From JBNJGT01 sp046496745 (lineage in GTDB: Archaea; Nanobdellota; Nanobdellia; Woesearchaeales; JACJVW01): a stretch of 29,294 nucleotides of DNA. The notes below the pieces were generated by a model that was not told where the DNA came from, did no database searches, and saw nothing but the letters and a program-made list of their open reading frames with translations. Position numbers and translations under genes: made by a program. The stretch is from the NCBI GenBank assembly GCA_046496745.1, contig JAWOGQ010000017.1, positions 1-29,294 of the forward strand, given 5' to 3'. Positions 10,801-18,960 of the stretch are shown piece by piece. Numbering within the stretch: the first letter of the stretch is position 1; every line of letters begins with the position of its first letter.

Positions 10801-13800
10801 AGTGTTTAGTCTCGTGGTCAGGACCGAAGCCTACGTAATCCACACCATACCTGTCAAGCAATGTAAGCGTGACTTCTGAATCAAATGCGGTATTGTTCTT
10901 TGCAAAAAGGGTTATGTTCATCCAGTCAATCGTGTCGGTAGTCTCGTATTCATCTATTTTGTTCTCATGGGTCAGGTTTGCAAGATACAGGTAAGCCTGA
11001 AGGATATGGAATGTATCATAACCTACAATCTTGTCATAGTCACTATCAACAATCATCTGGTCATCCCTGTCAGGATTGGTTGTGTTTCTTACAAGAGAGA
11101 ACTTGACCCTGTACTTTCCATGTGGGAATATGCCTGTGTTCCATGGGTTGTTGTTCCAGTCATAGTAATAGTCAAGAGTAGTGCCATTTGATATTGTCTT
11201 CATGTCAGCTGTTGCAATGTCGTTTATTGGGGCGGGATAAAGGTTCTCCCAGTAGAGGCCGTTATAGTATTGTATGTTTGCCCACCGGTACCCATTAATT
11301 GGCCTATCACCTGTATTGAATGCCTTGCTTGCTGCCTGGACATCACCATACTCCACCTGTGTATCATGCAGTTCCCTGAGGCTGAAATTGGTTAGGTAAT
11401 CTTCACCGTCCATAGCAACACTTATGAAACCTATGGCTGAGGGCTCAAGATCTATATCATAGGTTGCCTGCAATGAGTCATCCACATACATGGAAAGAGT
11501 ATCTGATTCATACCTGAGCCGGATAGTTTGTGTAGACTGTGAATCAATGTCTTCTGATGTTGCCTGAAGAAGAGCAGGAGTATTGCCTTGTGTCTGGGAA
11601 AAGATCCCGTCTGTACCTGCATTGGGAAAATCGTTGCTGATAAGGGCTTCGTAGTATGTTGAACCTGACTGGACAAAAAGGCCAAGCGCGTCATCATCCC
11701 CTCCATGGACTGTCACTTCAGCTTCAAATTCACTGGGAGCAATAGAAGGATAAGCGATCATGTCATCATTGCTGTTATCTATAGTGATGCGGTTTTGTGC
11801 TGTGTCCCATGTGAAAAGACCGTTGTTTGCACCACGATCATATATCACTTCTTCAGTATATTCACTTTCCTTATCCTCGCTTACATCATCATAGAAATCA
11901 AACACTCCACTCTTGTTCTCTCTAGATACAGGGCCATCATAATACATGGTAATTTCGCTTTGGTTTTTGAGCCGGACATATATGCTTGTGTTCTTCACCC
12001 AATGGGCCAGTTCTTCTTTTCCATAGAAAGCTATGTCAGAACCATTAGTGTAACTCCAGACTTCAGACTTATCTATATCAAATATAACAGTCCTGTTTGT
12101 TGCGTTTGTGGTTATTGGAAGTTTCTTGTTCCATCCATAATAACTGTCTGATACATATACATCCTCATGGTTCTGGTAACTATCTTTGTTCAGGTGAGGT
12201 GAGACTGTAGCAGTACCCTGGATATCTGCATATACAGTACTCTGGGTCTGGATGCCGTCTATATTAGTAACGATAACATCAAAAGTGTAAGTTCCCACAT
12301 CCCATGTATTTTTGTATTCAAGAGAATCGTTGAAGATGAAACTCTCTTGTGTCCCATCAGGTCTTGTGACCTTGGTTTCAAGATAATCTATCCCACGGGT
12401 GTCATTTGCTGAAACTACCAGGTCTATAGGGTTCCCTATCCCTGCATCATTGATTGAAATGTTAGTTATGTTTGGTCTTGAGGATATTAAGAGATTGTTT
12501 TCATCCTCTGAAGGGTTAAAGTATCTTTCATAGTCTTTCCTGAATACGGTTTTCAGGGTATGGTTTCCAATTGGAAATTCAGGCACCTTAATGTTTGCTG
12601 AGTATGATCCTTCATCTGCAATAGCAGAACCTATTTTTGAATCGTCAATAAAAATGAGGATTTTCCCAGACACATCCTTTCCCAGGTCATCAGTAAGGGT
12701 GCCTGAGACCCGAATCTCATCTCCAGGTGCAGCAACAGGGTCAGAGATTGTATCAAGTAAAGTGTCCGCAAAAACATAGATTATCTTCTCGTTGCTAACG
12801 CTTTCTCCTGCAAGGCGCAATACAAACTTACCCTGCTTTTTGGGTGTGACCTGCCATTCAGGTGAACAACCCCCACTGCAGGAATAGGGGTTTGACGCAG
12901 CAAAAACGGTGTCACTTTCACTCATGTTGGTGAAAAACATTGCAAGGGAAGTCTTGTAATTGATCGAGATACTATCAAGTACAGGAGTGATTGTTGTATT
13001 CAATGTCTCCATCTCCACCAGGTACTGGAGGTATCTTCGTCCATCAGAGGTTATCTGGTTTGAATCCTCCTGCTTTTCCCAGCCGGTCCATGAACTGTCA
13101 TCATGGGATGTACGGGTATATACAGTAAGATTGGTGTCTGCTGGCTCATGTGATTCATATTCGAGGGTATCGTAATATACAATTGATGCATTTGTGTCAA
13201 GACTATCTGAGGTATAGTTTCCATAGAGGGAGAAACTCACATTCTCATGTTTCCACTTCTGTATTGATACAGGGGTATTCTCACGGGTAAATATCCAGTC
13301 TATAATTGTTTCAGCATTCCCGTCATTCACCAGGTATAATGGACCTGTTGGAGTTTGCGTGACACTATGTCCCCTGCCCTGGGTCGTGTCATTAAATGAT
13401 GTTGATCCGCTGTCAACTTTTACCATGTAATTGTGAAGAGCGTCGTTGTTCCTGGCTTGACCTGAATCTGAAAGATCATTTCCCCACCTGTTCCGGTCGA
13501 TCACAAAATCATATTCTGTCGTCCAGAACCATGCACCGGTCTCATAATGCTCAATGAAATTCCATGAACCTATCCCGATACCTGCTCTCCAGTTATCAGA
13601 GTTGCCTCGCATCGCAAACTCTATTATCTTTGGTTCATCCACTGTATATTCAGAGGTATAGATATATTCAAGCTCAGTGCCTGGCTGACCTACAAACTCA
13701 CCACCGGTGATTGAATAGGTCCCTTCATTGTCAATCCATTTTGAATTGTCAAGTGTTGTGTTCTCAAAGTCCTCGAAAAAGTCAAAAACTTCATCACCAT

Positions 13801-16800
13801 CACTGGAATCCTGAGCACCAGGATTGCCGTAGTAGACAAAGATAGAATCTGTCCCTTCTTTTATGCGTGTCCAGATGATGGCATGATTGCTGTCAGATTC
13901 CTGTACCCAGTGAGGTAAGATCTCCTCTTTTTGGGCTGAGTTGTTGAGATAAGTCACCCTGATATCAGAGAAATCTGTGGCTGAAAAATCCAGATCTGTT
14001 GTGTCCAATTCTATCTTTACCTGAGACTTTCCTGTGACGTTGAATGACAGACGGTGAGGCCAATCCTGGTCATACCATGTGCCAGTTGAGGTATCAGGTA
14101 GAAGGCTTAGATCATCAGTTATGCCTATATCATTCGATTCAACATAGCTCCTGAACTCATCATATGAATCGTCCATCTCGCCTGAACCACCAATCTTCTT
14201 GTACTGTGCAGCAATCTCATCAGAGCCTGAATATGAACCGTTAAGATAGAAATCAATGAAACGGTCATGATAAGGATAATCCGGCTCATCAATAAGCAAG
14301 TCTCCATTGAACCAGGAGATTGCCCATTCATCGACCCTGGGGCTGAATGAGGTGTTTGTGGTTGTGAGTACTGCTTCGATCGACAAGTTATCATTACCAA
14401 AGGTGCAGCCGCTGATGTCGTATTCAGTTATTTCTTCTGCCACAGGGATATCGCAGAGTGTATTTTCATTGAACAATCTATATGTTATATTTGTGCCCTC
14501 AGGGATATGATGATCCGCAAAAAATGTTGTGAAGGATGCATTTGAATCTATGTTTATTGTTGTAAGGTTTCCTGTATTCTCATAATCTGAGATCTCAGGG
14601 CTTACTTCTATACCGTGCGTGTCCTGTGTCCTGTTAAGGTACATGATCCAGTCAAGGCCTGCACGGTTGGCTCCGTCATTGTCAGAATCACACCATGCTT
14701 CTATGTATCCATCTGAATAAGCATCTGAATATCCGGTGATCTCATACCCATGATAGTCATTGTAGAAACTGTAATAAGTGCCTGAGAACACACCTTTTGA
14801 GCGAACCCATAGATCCTGGGGAAGGAAGTTGTCAAACAATGAGATATAATCAAAACCAGGCATGTCCACTATACCAACGTTTTCGGCATCCCTGCTGTCC
14901 AGCATGAAAAAGGTCCCTTCGGCCACATCATCGGTATCAGGTTCCCTTACACCTATAGCACCGTCAAAGTCACCATCACTATCAGGAGTGAGCATACGCC
15001 AGTATAATGTACCGTTTGCAAATGTGTCTATGCTTGCAAAGCTTGGATTGTTCTGGTTGTTGAACCAACCGCCACCATCTGTCCAGTATTCTACATATCC
15101 TTCACCTTCAGGGAAGTTGTAGTGGCCGTCTGTAACGGTCTGCCATTTTGTGTTATCAAGGCTGCCATCATTGAAATCATCAAAGAATGGGAATACCTGT
15201 TCACCATCATGATAACTGCTTTGGCTGGCATCCTGGTTTGCATAGTAAACCCTGAATGTTTCTGTATCATCTATCCTTGGGGCACTTACCCAAATGGTTG
15301 TCTGTGACCTGTTGCAGTAGCCCTCTTCTATCCAGAAATAGACCTGCTGCTCTGAATCGTTCTGCCAGGTTATGCGAAGGTCTGAACAATCACTGTTCAT
15401 CTTCTTCTCATTGATGAGCGCCCTGGTATCAAGGGTGAATGAGAAAGGGTATGGGCCTGTAGACTGGCCTGTAAGAGTTAGTTCTCTTGCATGTCTCCAG
15501 CATCCGCTCTCCATATAATCAAGACACCCTTTCTGAAGTTCTATTCCCCCTTTGCGTGTTGCATTGAAAAGTATCTTGTCTGAATAGGCAATGCTCTGGT
15601 TGGTCGAAAGATCATCATAATATGAAAGGTTGGTATCAACAACTATTGGATCGATTGCAATGAACCAGGGCCTTGCTTCATAAAATGTGTTATCCGCGTA
15701 TTCTATCCTTGAATTGAGAGCATACAAATCAGGGGTCTTCAATGGAGGCTGGAGAGTGTAATTAAGTTGCGTTTCTCCTGAAGCAGTCAATGTGATTGTA
15801 TTATTCTCTATTGTTCCTGTCGTGCTTTGAATCGAGAGATTAGGAGGGATTGTCTCCTTTAGTGTATAGGTCCCGTTGTAGTATGGATTTATTGTGATGC
15901 TTGCCCTGAACGGACCCTGCCAGGGATCTGTTGTCATGGGAGCATCCCTTATTATCTCAAAGGGATAATCCTCCTCTACAAGGAAAGAGGAGTGCATCGT
16001 GTCATTTACCTTATCTGAGATTGCCCTCACTTCAATGCCATACTCCCCTTCTTCTGGGATTTTGTATTCGAATGAATAGATTCCTTTGCTTATCTCTTCT
16101 ATATCCTGGAAGGTCACATTATCTGATGGGCTCTCTATTGTACAGGATACATCAGCTGATGAGAGATAACCCTCATTATCAAGAACAACGATTGTTATGT
16201 TTGCAGTTTCACCTGGATGGTACCTGCTCTTGTTTGTGTTTACTGATGCTAGCCCTGTCTCGAACCTTTGTGCTGAGAGGTGTGGAACCACCCATCTTAT
16301 CAAGTCATATAATCCGTTGTCATCAGTATCATGATATGTTACATTGTATGAGCTTTTGTCTGTAACATCAACCCTGGAACCGTTAATATAATGGTAGAGT
16401 CTTGGTTTTAGAACTGTTTCATCTATCTCTGTGGATGCACTCACATTGATGTAGTGGAAGGATGAGTTGATGATGATCTCTTTTTTGATTCCTTTTTTCT
16501 TCTCTTTCTTGACAGGGGCGGGAGTAGAATATGTGACGTTAAGGTCTCCAGGATACTCTGACCTGTTTATGTCTGCCTTGTCTAATCTGATTTGTTTGCC
16601 ATCGTGAATAAGGGTTATGTTGACTGCTTGTGAGGGTATATCAAGCTTTTCATGGACTGGCTTTTCCCATCTGACTGGCTTTCCTGCTTCTGCCTTCTTT
16701 TGTATTGCTTTTGTCTTCCTTATGAGGATCTCTTCTCTTGTTATGTTCTCTCCTTTTCTTGCATAGATTGTAACTACTGATTCTTTCTTCTCACCAGCAG

Positions 16801-17989
16801 TGACTTTCAGTATTCCTTTTGAGACTGTTGTTTGGTAATCCGAACTTGCAATATAGGTAACATTCTTCCCCATGTATTCTGAAAGATTCAGTTCTAGTGT
16901 GTTGGTTATAGCAAACACTTTCGGACCCCGCCATACAAGAGGTCTTGAACTGGTGTCTCTGCCTGTTGTTTTATCTGTTCCATTGTACTCTGTCAGATTG
17001 TCAGAGGTGATATTGCCTTTATCAACTGTCTTTGCAGGGGTACTATTTTGTGAAGATGCTTTTGTATTGTTTTGTTCGGCAATGTTTTTTGTATTGTTTT
17101 GATCAGTCATGTTTTGCGTTATGTTTCCTTCTGTGAGGTTTCCTGTTAGGTTCTGCTTTGTACTTTCTGTATCATTTGTCAGGGTTGCATTTCCTGTCGT
17201 GCTTGTTTCGTTTGCTGTCAGGTCTGTTTTATTTGTGAGATTTGTGCCTGTCGTGTTTGTTTGGTTTGCTGTTTGGTTTCCAGTAAGGTCTTTGGTCTGG
17301 TTTATGCTTCCGTTAGCCTCTGTTATGTCTTGTGTCAAGTTTGTCTGGGTCTTGTTTTCTTGTGTCAAGTTTGTTTGGGTTGTGTTTGTTTCATTATCTG
17401 TTGTATCTTGTGTTTCGTTTACGGTCAGGTCTGCTGTTGTGTTGGTGATATCAGAGGATTCTTTTGATTCATTATCCTCCTGGGTTAGATCTGACTTGTT
17501 GGTTAAAGTTGAACTTTTGTTTATTGTAACAGATTCATTCTCAGGTTCAAGGTCTATCCATTCTGTCTCTATGGATTCAGCTGATACATTTAGAGGAAGT
17601 TCTTCTACAGGGATAAAAATCGTGCCGTTGCATGTTTCATTGCAGGTTATAGTAGTATCAGAACTTTTGATCCAGCCGCTTTCATTAATCACGTAAGACA
17701 TGTTAAGGCCTGATACCTCTTCTGGTATGGTTGTCTCAAAACCTGCCATGCCTGTATAGGTGGGTTCAAACAGGAAAAGGGATGCTGCAAAAAGGATTGC
17801 AATGGCTGCAAACAGTATGAAAGGGAAGGGTCTTGGCTCATTCCTGAGCATCTCTTCTTTTTGGTGATAGTAATCTATCCAGTCGTGACAGGCTTTCCAT
17901 TCGTTGTAATCTGAAGTTTCCTTAAGCCTTCTTTCCATCTGACGGCGATAGGACTGGCACAATCTTATGCGTGAATCTGTGCCGATCAT
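4859..17989 (-). CDS. Giant (4376 aa) membrane-anchored surface protein with DUF2341 and Ig-like modules
   Basis: Uninterrupted 13.1-kb frame. Residues 1-54 are a charged cytoplasmic segment, ~55-74 a signal-anchor helix (FPFILFAAIAILFAASLFLF), then TGMAGF. Residues ~96-350 are a Thr/Asn-rich stalk with 36 N-X-S/T sequons by direct count. Four DUF2341 modules follow, starting near residues 830, 1310, 1953 and 2891, each ending in a YY-N/D-P-like strand and followed by a FFDDF-type LamG/concanavalin-like jelly roll. Between and after them are many Ig-like modules, including three ~200-residue Cys-containing bimodules (starts near 3531, 3731, 3931 for one half) and FN3-like modules near 4050-4230. 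There is no C-terminal helix or sorting signal, so it should be anchored N-in/C-out. ATG start: GGAGG lies ~11 nt upstream, and the ATG overlaps the upstream regulator's TGA (ATGA). Likely a cell-surface adhesin or S-layer-type filament; ligand unknown. Confidence 0.93.
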   Translation of the reverse strand: MIGTDSRIRLCQSYRRQMERRLKETSDYNEWKACHDWIDYYHQKEEMLRNEPRPFPFILFAAIAILFAASLFLFEPTYTGMAGFETTIPEEVSGLNMSYVINESGWIKSSDTTITCNETCNGTIFIPVEELPLNVSAESIETEWIDLEPENESVTINKSSTLTNKSDLTQEDNESKESSDITNTTADLTVNETQDTTDNETNTTQTNLTQENKTQTNLTQDITEANGSINQTKDLTGNQTANQTNTTGTNLTNKTDLTANETSTTGNATLTNDTESTKQNLTGNLTEGNITQNMTDQNNTKNIAEQNNTKASSQNSTPAKTVDKGNITSDNLTEYNGTDKTTGRDTSSRPLVWRGPKVFAITNTLELNLSEYMGKNVTYIASSDYQTTVSKGILKVTAGEKKESVVTIYARKGENITREEILIRKTKAIQKKAEAGKPVRWEKPVHEKLDIPSQAVNITLIHDGKQIRLDKADINRSEYPGDLNVTYSTPAPVKKEKKKGIKKEIIINSSFHYINVSASTEIDETVLKPRLYHYINGSRVDVTDKSSYNVTYHDTDDNGLYDLIRWVVPHLSAQRFETGLASVNTNKSRYHPGETANITIVVLDNEGYLSSADVSCTIESPSDNVTFQDIEEISKGIYSFEYKIPEEGEYGIEVRAISDKVNDTMHSSFLVEEDYPFEIIRDAPMTTDPWQGPFRASITINPYYNGTYTLKETIPPNLSIQSTTGTIENNTITLTASGETQLNYTLQPPLKTPDLYALNSRIEYADNTFYEARPWFIAIDPIVVDTNLSYYDDLSTNQSIAYSDKILFNATRKGGIELQKGCLDYMESGCWRHARELTLTGQSTGPYPFSFTLDTRALINEKKMNSDCSDLRITWQNDSEQQVYFWIEEGYCNRSQTTIWVSAPRIDDTETFRVYYANQDASQSSYHDGEQVFPFFDDFNDGSLDNTKWQTVTDGHYNFPEGEGYVEYWTDGGGWFNNQNNPSFASIDTFANGTLYWRMLTPDSDGDFDGAIGVREPDTDDVAEGTFFMLDSRDAENVGIVDMPGFDYISLFDNFLPQDLWVRSKGVFSGTYYSFYNDYHGYEITGYSDAYSDGYIEAWCDSDNDGANRAGLDWIMYLNRTQDTHGIEVSPEISDYENTGNLTTINIDSNASFTTFFADHHIPEGTNITYRLFNENTLCDIPVAEEITEYDISGCTFGNDNLSIEAVLTTTNTSFSPRVDEWAISWFNGDLLIDEPDYPYHDRFIDFYLNGSYSGSDEIAAQYKKIGGSGEMDDSYDEFRSYVESNDIGITDDLSLLPDTSTGTWYDQDWPHRLSFNVTGKSQVKIELDTTDLDFSATDFSDIRVTYLNNSAQKEEILPHWVQESDSNHAIIWTRIKEGTDSIFVYYGNPGAQDSSDGDEVFDFFEDFENTTLDNSKWIDNEGTYSITGGEFVGQPGTELEYIYTSEYTVDEPKIIEFAMRGNSDNWRAGIGIGSWNFIEHYETGAWFWTTEYDFVIDRNRWGNDLSDSGQARNNDALHNYMVKVDSGSTSFNDTTQGRGHSVTQTPTGPLYLVNDGNAETIIDWIFTRENTPVSIQKWKHENVSFSLYGNYTSDSLDTNASIVYYDTLEYESHEPADTNLTVYTRTSHDDSSWTGWEKQEDSNQITSDGRRYLQYLVEMETLNTTITPVLDSISINYKTSLAMFFTNMSESDTVFAASNPYSCSGGCSPEWQVTPKKQGKFVLRLAGESVSNEKIIYVFADTLLDTISDPVAAPGDEIRVSGTLTDDLGKDVSGKILIFIDDSKIGSAIADEGSYSANIKVPEFPIGNHTLKTVFRKDYERYFNPSEDENNLLISSRPNITNISINDAGIGNPIDLVVSANDTRGIDYLETKVTRPDGTQESFIFNDSLEYKNTWDVGTYTFDVIVTNIDGIQTQSTVYADIQGTATVSPHLNKDSYQNHEDVYVSDSYYGWNKKLPITTNATNRTVIFDIDKSEVWSYTNGSDIAFYGKEELAHWVKNTSIYVRLKNQSEITMYYDGPVSRENKSGVFDFYDDVSEDKESEYTEEVIYDRGANNGLFTWDTAQNRITIDNSNDDMIAYPSIAPSEFEAEVTVHGGDDDALGLFVQSGSTYYEALISNDFPNAGTDGIFSQTQGNTPALLQATSEDIDSQSTQTIRLRYESDTLSMYVDDSLQATYDIDLEPSAIGFISVAMDGEDYLTNFSLRELHDTQVEYGDVQAASKAFNTGDRPINGYRWANIQYYNGLYWENLYPAPINDIATADMKTISNGTTLDYYYDWNNNPWNTGIFPHGKYRVKFSLVRNTTNPDRDDQMIVDSDYDKIVGYDTFHILQAYLYLANLTHENKIDEYETTDTIDWMNITLFAKNNTAFDSEVTLTLLDRYGVDYVGFGPDHETKHYGEIPYNTTKTRQWNEGYTIPEDAQGSYMLKWDVMMDLLNGPLKVNRTQYILVHNLRDSFTRTNITRQYQESSQLMNVSVQNKWSQNLTGIDIYLNCPDIENLTCACLEGCSLPTLEGDHTSVFNITAGDAQVGDYDLNVTISYTNPGGEHKFWDEIMNQKLEIREAGLFEITEHSSPPEVTRGTQADISYFAQSSNNSDIIDAYLDISSYPDWTPLTSLSAYTSLLSAGDLLWNNVTFDVPLEAEIGEQIILAESQGSGVKSDFKNVYIDVFAGTSLDLSISDNDTSRDEQVTARARLLYDNGTAISNQQVYFFDETDNIPVGSATTDTDGWAEKSFTPDSAFSLGMHTINVTYDGSGYKRSSAAKETMKLGLKPTIQEVIIEPVLGYGMNQTIRANITDDTGIENAWAWVTYPNGSQQQVNLQEDTYFTGNFDDTWFNGTYNVQVFANDTSGSINHSQAHTFSVSTDGGIRINVNRSAYDLYENVTLKKTIPWWDDDFQKRKEIIIDQDIEGYTFDMDMDTRSMLPSGDDLRIVWFNGSNNEIDRINMTPFDSSSTQIRFRLQGNGTYYIYYSNPSASTAPSNLSEIYYFYDDFNRPDSAEIGNGWIEWGSDANIVDGRLEVQGSSGVKHDISSLSEDFDISFSMDIPSSGDGWWQHIGVGDGSTMIDSDDTTGLGPAIYTRRETGFLGLTESFFITSFPSTDAIIEEDVSGLHQYDLHVDNQYDYLRDGTHSVGNIDWVNPEATLDQLRIYSDGAPAHYYDNIIITLSSSNPPSYSIGEEETFTEDSLTTTRPFKGDLIAEIQRYDDTWQTIDTHISTGQSIDPGIFDLEEIWTPWNTANNQGGTYRVHAYMQTPYGDPIYTEDGIYEGSDEFTILAPQTYVTIEDMRIYEINTTTRYSGGTLVDSGLSKKFTMFANESYRVELELKNNYDSQEWNISETIFSHAGLNSTWDLNESEIWYVIGYSSRQFNGTWNGTVLWNTTGTVPVDTKLTLSYIVTPGTGDYPVTFTLDDPLFTKSDESTYHVIRRQSEHPKLYDSTYGLTGNEVIRTQSTAIFARWDQEIAEAEVYYNATIPGIISDTITLPEGNSHNWTNHTFTTSNWYLGKHSARIEARNPSGYWNRSLDFLDFTVFGLAKTDMVMNATEIDLNDSVMITCTITDDTNSSFISDYPVSIYSGNNLLFEGTTVEGQVNYSYQPPSYGLYDITCNISEHGLYKVDSRNTSSQTLFVREFEPPRYEQISGPMKTYKGNKETYSVHWTDNAELFDAFLAMDITGTYHNVTNISLASNDTYADIEYTIPVSAVPGNHSWIQYARDTSLNVNVTPSQPFELWGYSGITEISQVGSSVRIGNYTTTFCQVQDLNTTTGISGYNVSFYREGSLLGYNLTNATGWAAYSFNDSELGLHTVSCNITDQMNYNASLFANTTLNVVNTSDIYPPSLEVYGINDTTISRGQCIRIYGRWDEEPNTARAVYNISDFVREDIPAPYTGNWTNLTVCTNNSWTIGKHAIKLWANDSNKNINNTVPYLYFNLTGNSRVDWVSPSGITPRGMTNLTCSVTDADNGEPISSYLVQYYGPEGYIGSSYSGSDGQASYEIDLTNTSIGSYDYQCNIQSTDLYRQMKSQASDTIEIVNYLPIELHHPFDKQRIESRNIDFNWTPYSDVQGEPISCNLSINGTYHSTVLTESGSLTSKVIENVSYGTHNWSVSCWGQEIHNTSDFNRFTVGLHENIPPEIPVRITPQKDNLTLFDRRPVFSWEEAFDANGDDLSYNLHVELLECSGPLQCSVHEINQTNITSLNFTPSSDLDYDSIYSWRIQAYDGIAHSNWSEPWNFSIESRIIVSLSNENVSFGVQRVGDSTDTTDDSNSSTPQPFIVRNDGNIIINIHNISAQDDLWESPVGKNPSRFFQIKADNSTEYGSFDYNQSVTEWANVSSNAYMIRQLLHHDYSDEAEIEVRIEVPWEETPGKKQSTLIFYGEPGE

Positions 17990-18477
17990 TTTTGTCTCGC
18001 CCTCCTGTAGACTGTCCAGATTGTCCTTTCGTTACGGTTCAGCAGGGATGCTATTTCTGAGTATCTCAGGTTACGCTCATCCCTTAGATAGCAGACAATA
18101 CCTTCAAGGATGGTAAGGTTATCCCGGATACATGGCCTGAAAGGTATCTTTTGCGAGTGATCGATTGTAAGGGTGACATCCTGCTTTCTCGCGTTGTTGT
18201 AGGTTGACCATATGACCTGGGAACTGCGATTGAGAAGGGAGGCTATGTCCTTGTTCTTGTAGTTGAGATGCTCCCGTAGGTAAAGGACTGTTGCCTGTAA
18301 TGGACTTAACGAAGAGTGGAAGATGGAGAGAGGTATTTGAGGCCCGTCATCAGGAGCCATTGATATGAGCATATCAACAAGGGTCTCTTTTGGAAGGGCC
18401 AGGAGATGATCCTTTATTTTAGGAAGAAGAGACTTATCTTTCAAAAGATCCTGCACAAACTTAGATTCCGGCGCCAC
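17986..18477 (-). CDS. Tandem sigma-70-region-4-like HTH protein, probable transcription regulator
   Basis: A 163-residue cytosolic protein. Residues 1-56 are helical and unrecognised. Residues 57-99 and 121-163 are two copies of a 43-residue unit that aligns without gaps at 19 identical positions; the core is YLR...DIASLLNR...IW..Y..AR. The unit resembles sigma-70 region 4 / LuxR-type helix-turn-helix (a turn before IASLLNR and a recognition helix ending in IWSTY/IWTVY). Archaea have no sigma factors, so this is more likely a DNA-binding regulator using the same fold. The start is GTG. TTTATAAA at 18504-18511 is centred ~30 nt upstream and no SD is present, so the mRNA is nearly leaderless. 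It is the first gene of the operon, and its TGA overlaps the ATG of the giant surface protein by 4 nt, suggesting it controls that operon. Confidence 0.8.
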   Translation of the reverse strand: MAPESKFVQDLLKDKSLLPKIKDHLLALPKETLVDMLISMAPDDGPQIPLSIFHSSLSPLQATVLYLREHLNYKNKDIASLLNRSSQVIWSTYNNARKQDVTLTIDHSQKIPFRPCIRDNLTILEGIVCYLRDERNLRYSEIASLLNRNERTIWTVYRRARQK

Positions 18478-18503
18478 GAATATACTATTATGTAAGTATT
18501 TAG

Positions 18504-18511
18504 TTTATAAA
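18504..18511 (-). promoter_or_regulatory. Probable TATA box of the surface-protein operon
   Basis: TTTATAAA, preceded on the minus strand by an A-rich BRE-like AAAAACA, is centred about 30 nt before the GTG at 18477. It is the only clear promoter for the HTH and giant-protein genes. Confidence 0.55.
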
Positions 18512-18525
18512 TGTTTTTATTTGGT

Positions 18526-18539
18526 AAGGTTTATACCTT
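18526..18539. promoter_or_regulatory. Small inverted repeat upstream of the operon promoter
   Basis: AAGGT-TTAT-ACCTT is a perfect 5-bp inverted repeat lying about 15 bp upstream of the TATA box at 18504-18511. The position suits an activator or repressor site, and the dimer-like HTH protein encoded just downstream is the obvious candidate. It is short enough to occur by chance. Confidence 0.3.
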
Positions 18540-18648
18540 CTTTTATATTATAAAATCACTATTTTATTAGATTATTAAAGATAAATTTAATATTATGTAG
18601 GTTGAAAGTAATACAAAGTAGGTGATTTAGAATAAGGAACAAGAGAGA

Positions 18649-18960
18649 TCAAATCCTGAGTCCACAATATGGGCAGAAGTTGAATGTGGCATGGATTGTC
18701 CTGCGGCATCGTGGGCAGAACCGATGGGCACCGTTTGGTGGTGCCTGCTGAGCGTATTGACCGTGATAAGGATTGTGTTGGGGCTGCTGAGGTTTATTCT
18801 TCTTTATCATCAGCATGAATAAAAGCTTGAGTATACCAAAAAGAAACAGGATTGCACCTACTATAATAAAAAAGATAAGTTTCTCCTTGTCAAGGTAATA
18901 GGAGACAATGGAAACTGCTGCTCCCACCATGACATAGACTATACCATGGATCGATGCCAT
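18649..18960 (-). CDS. Small membrane protein with C-terminal zinc ribbon
   Basis: 103 residues: two hydrophobic helices (about 5-22 and 28-52), a short basic stretch, a Gln/Pro-rich linker, then FCPRC...FNFCPYCG (two CxxC knuckles) forming a zinc ribbon at the end. The two-helix plus cytoplasmic zinc-ribbon plan is common in small archaeal membrane proteins of unknown role. Its ATG overlaps the TAA of serS by one base (TAATG), and a GTGAT 6 nt upstream may act as a weak SD, so it is co-translated with seryl-tRNA synthetase. Nothing in the sequence links it functionally to that enzyme. Confidence 0.8.
   Translation of the reverse strand: MASIHGIVYVMVGAAVSIVSYYLDKEKLIFFIIVGAILFLFGILKLLFMLMIKKNKPQQPQHNPYHGQYAQQAPPNGAHRFCPRCRRTIHATFNFCPYCGLRI

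Noticed and set aside
17040..17480. CRISPR-like or minisatellite array in the G/T-rich tract
   Set aside because: The units have no constant length or sequence; the pattern comes from repeated N-x-T codons.
17109..17696. 195-codon + strand ORF of V/F/S/C-rich sequence
   Set aside because: It is the antisense shadow of the Thr/Asn-rich stalk of the giant gene; its composition only mirrors the low-complexity coding strand, and it has no start signal.
18478..18648. tRNA or small RNA gene in the A/T-rich gap between the zinc-ribbon gene and the HTH gene
   Set aside because: No cloverleaf, TTCGA-type T-loop or strong stem was found; only the promoter elements described can be supported.
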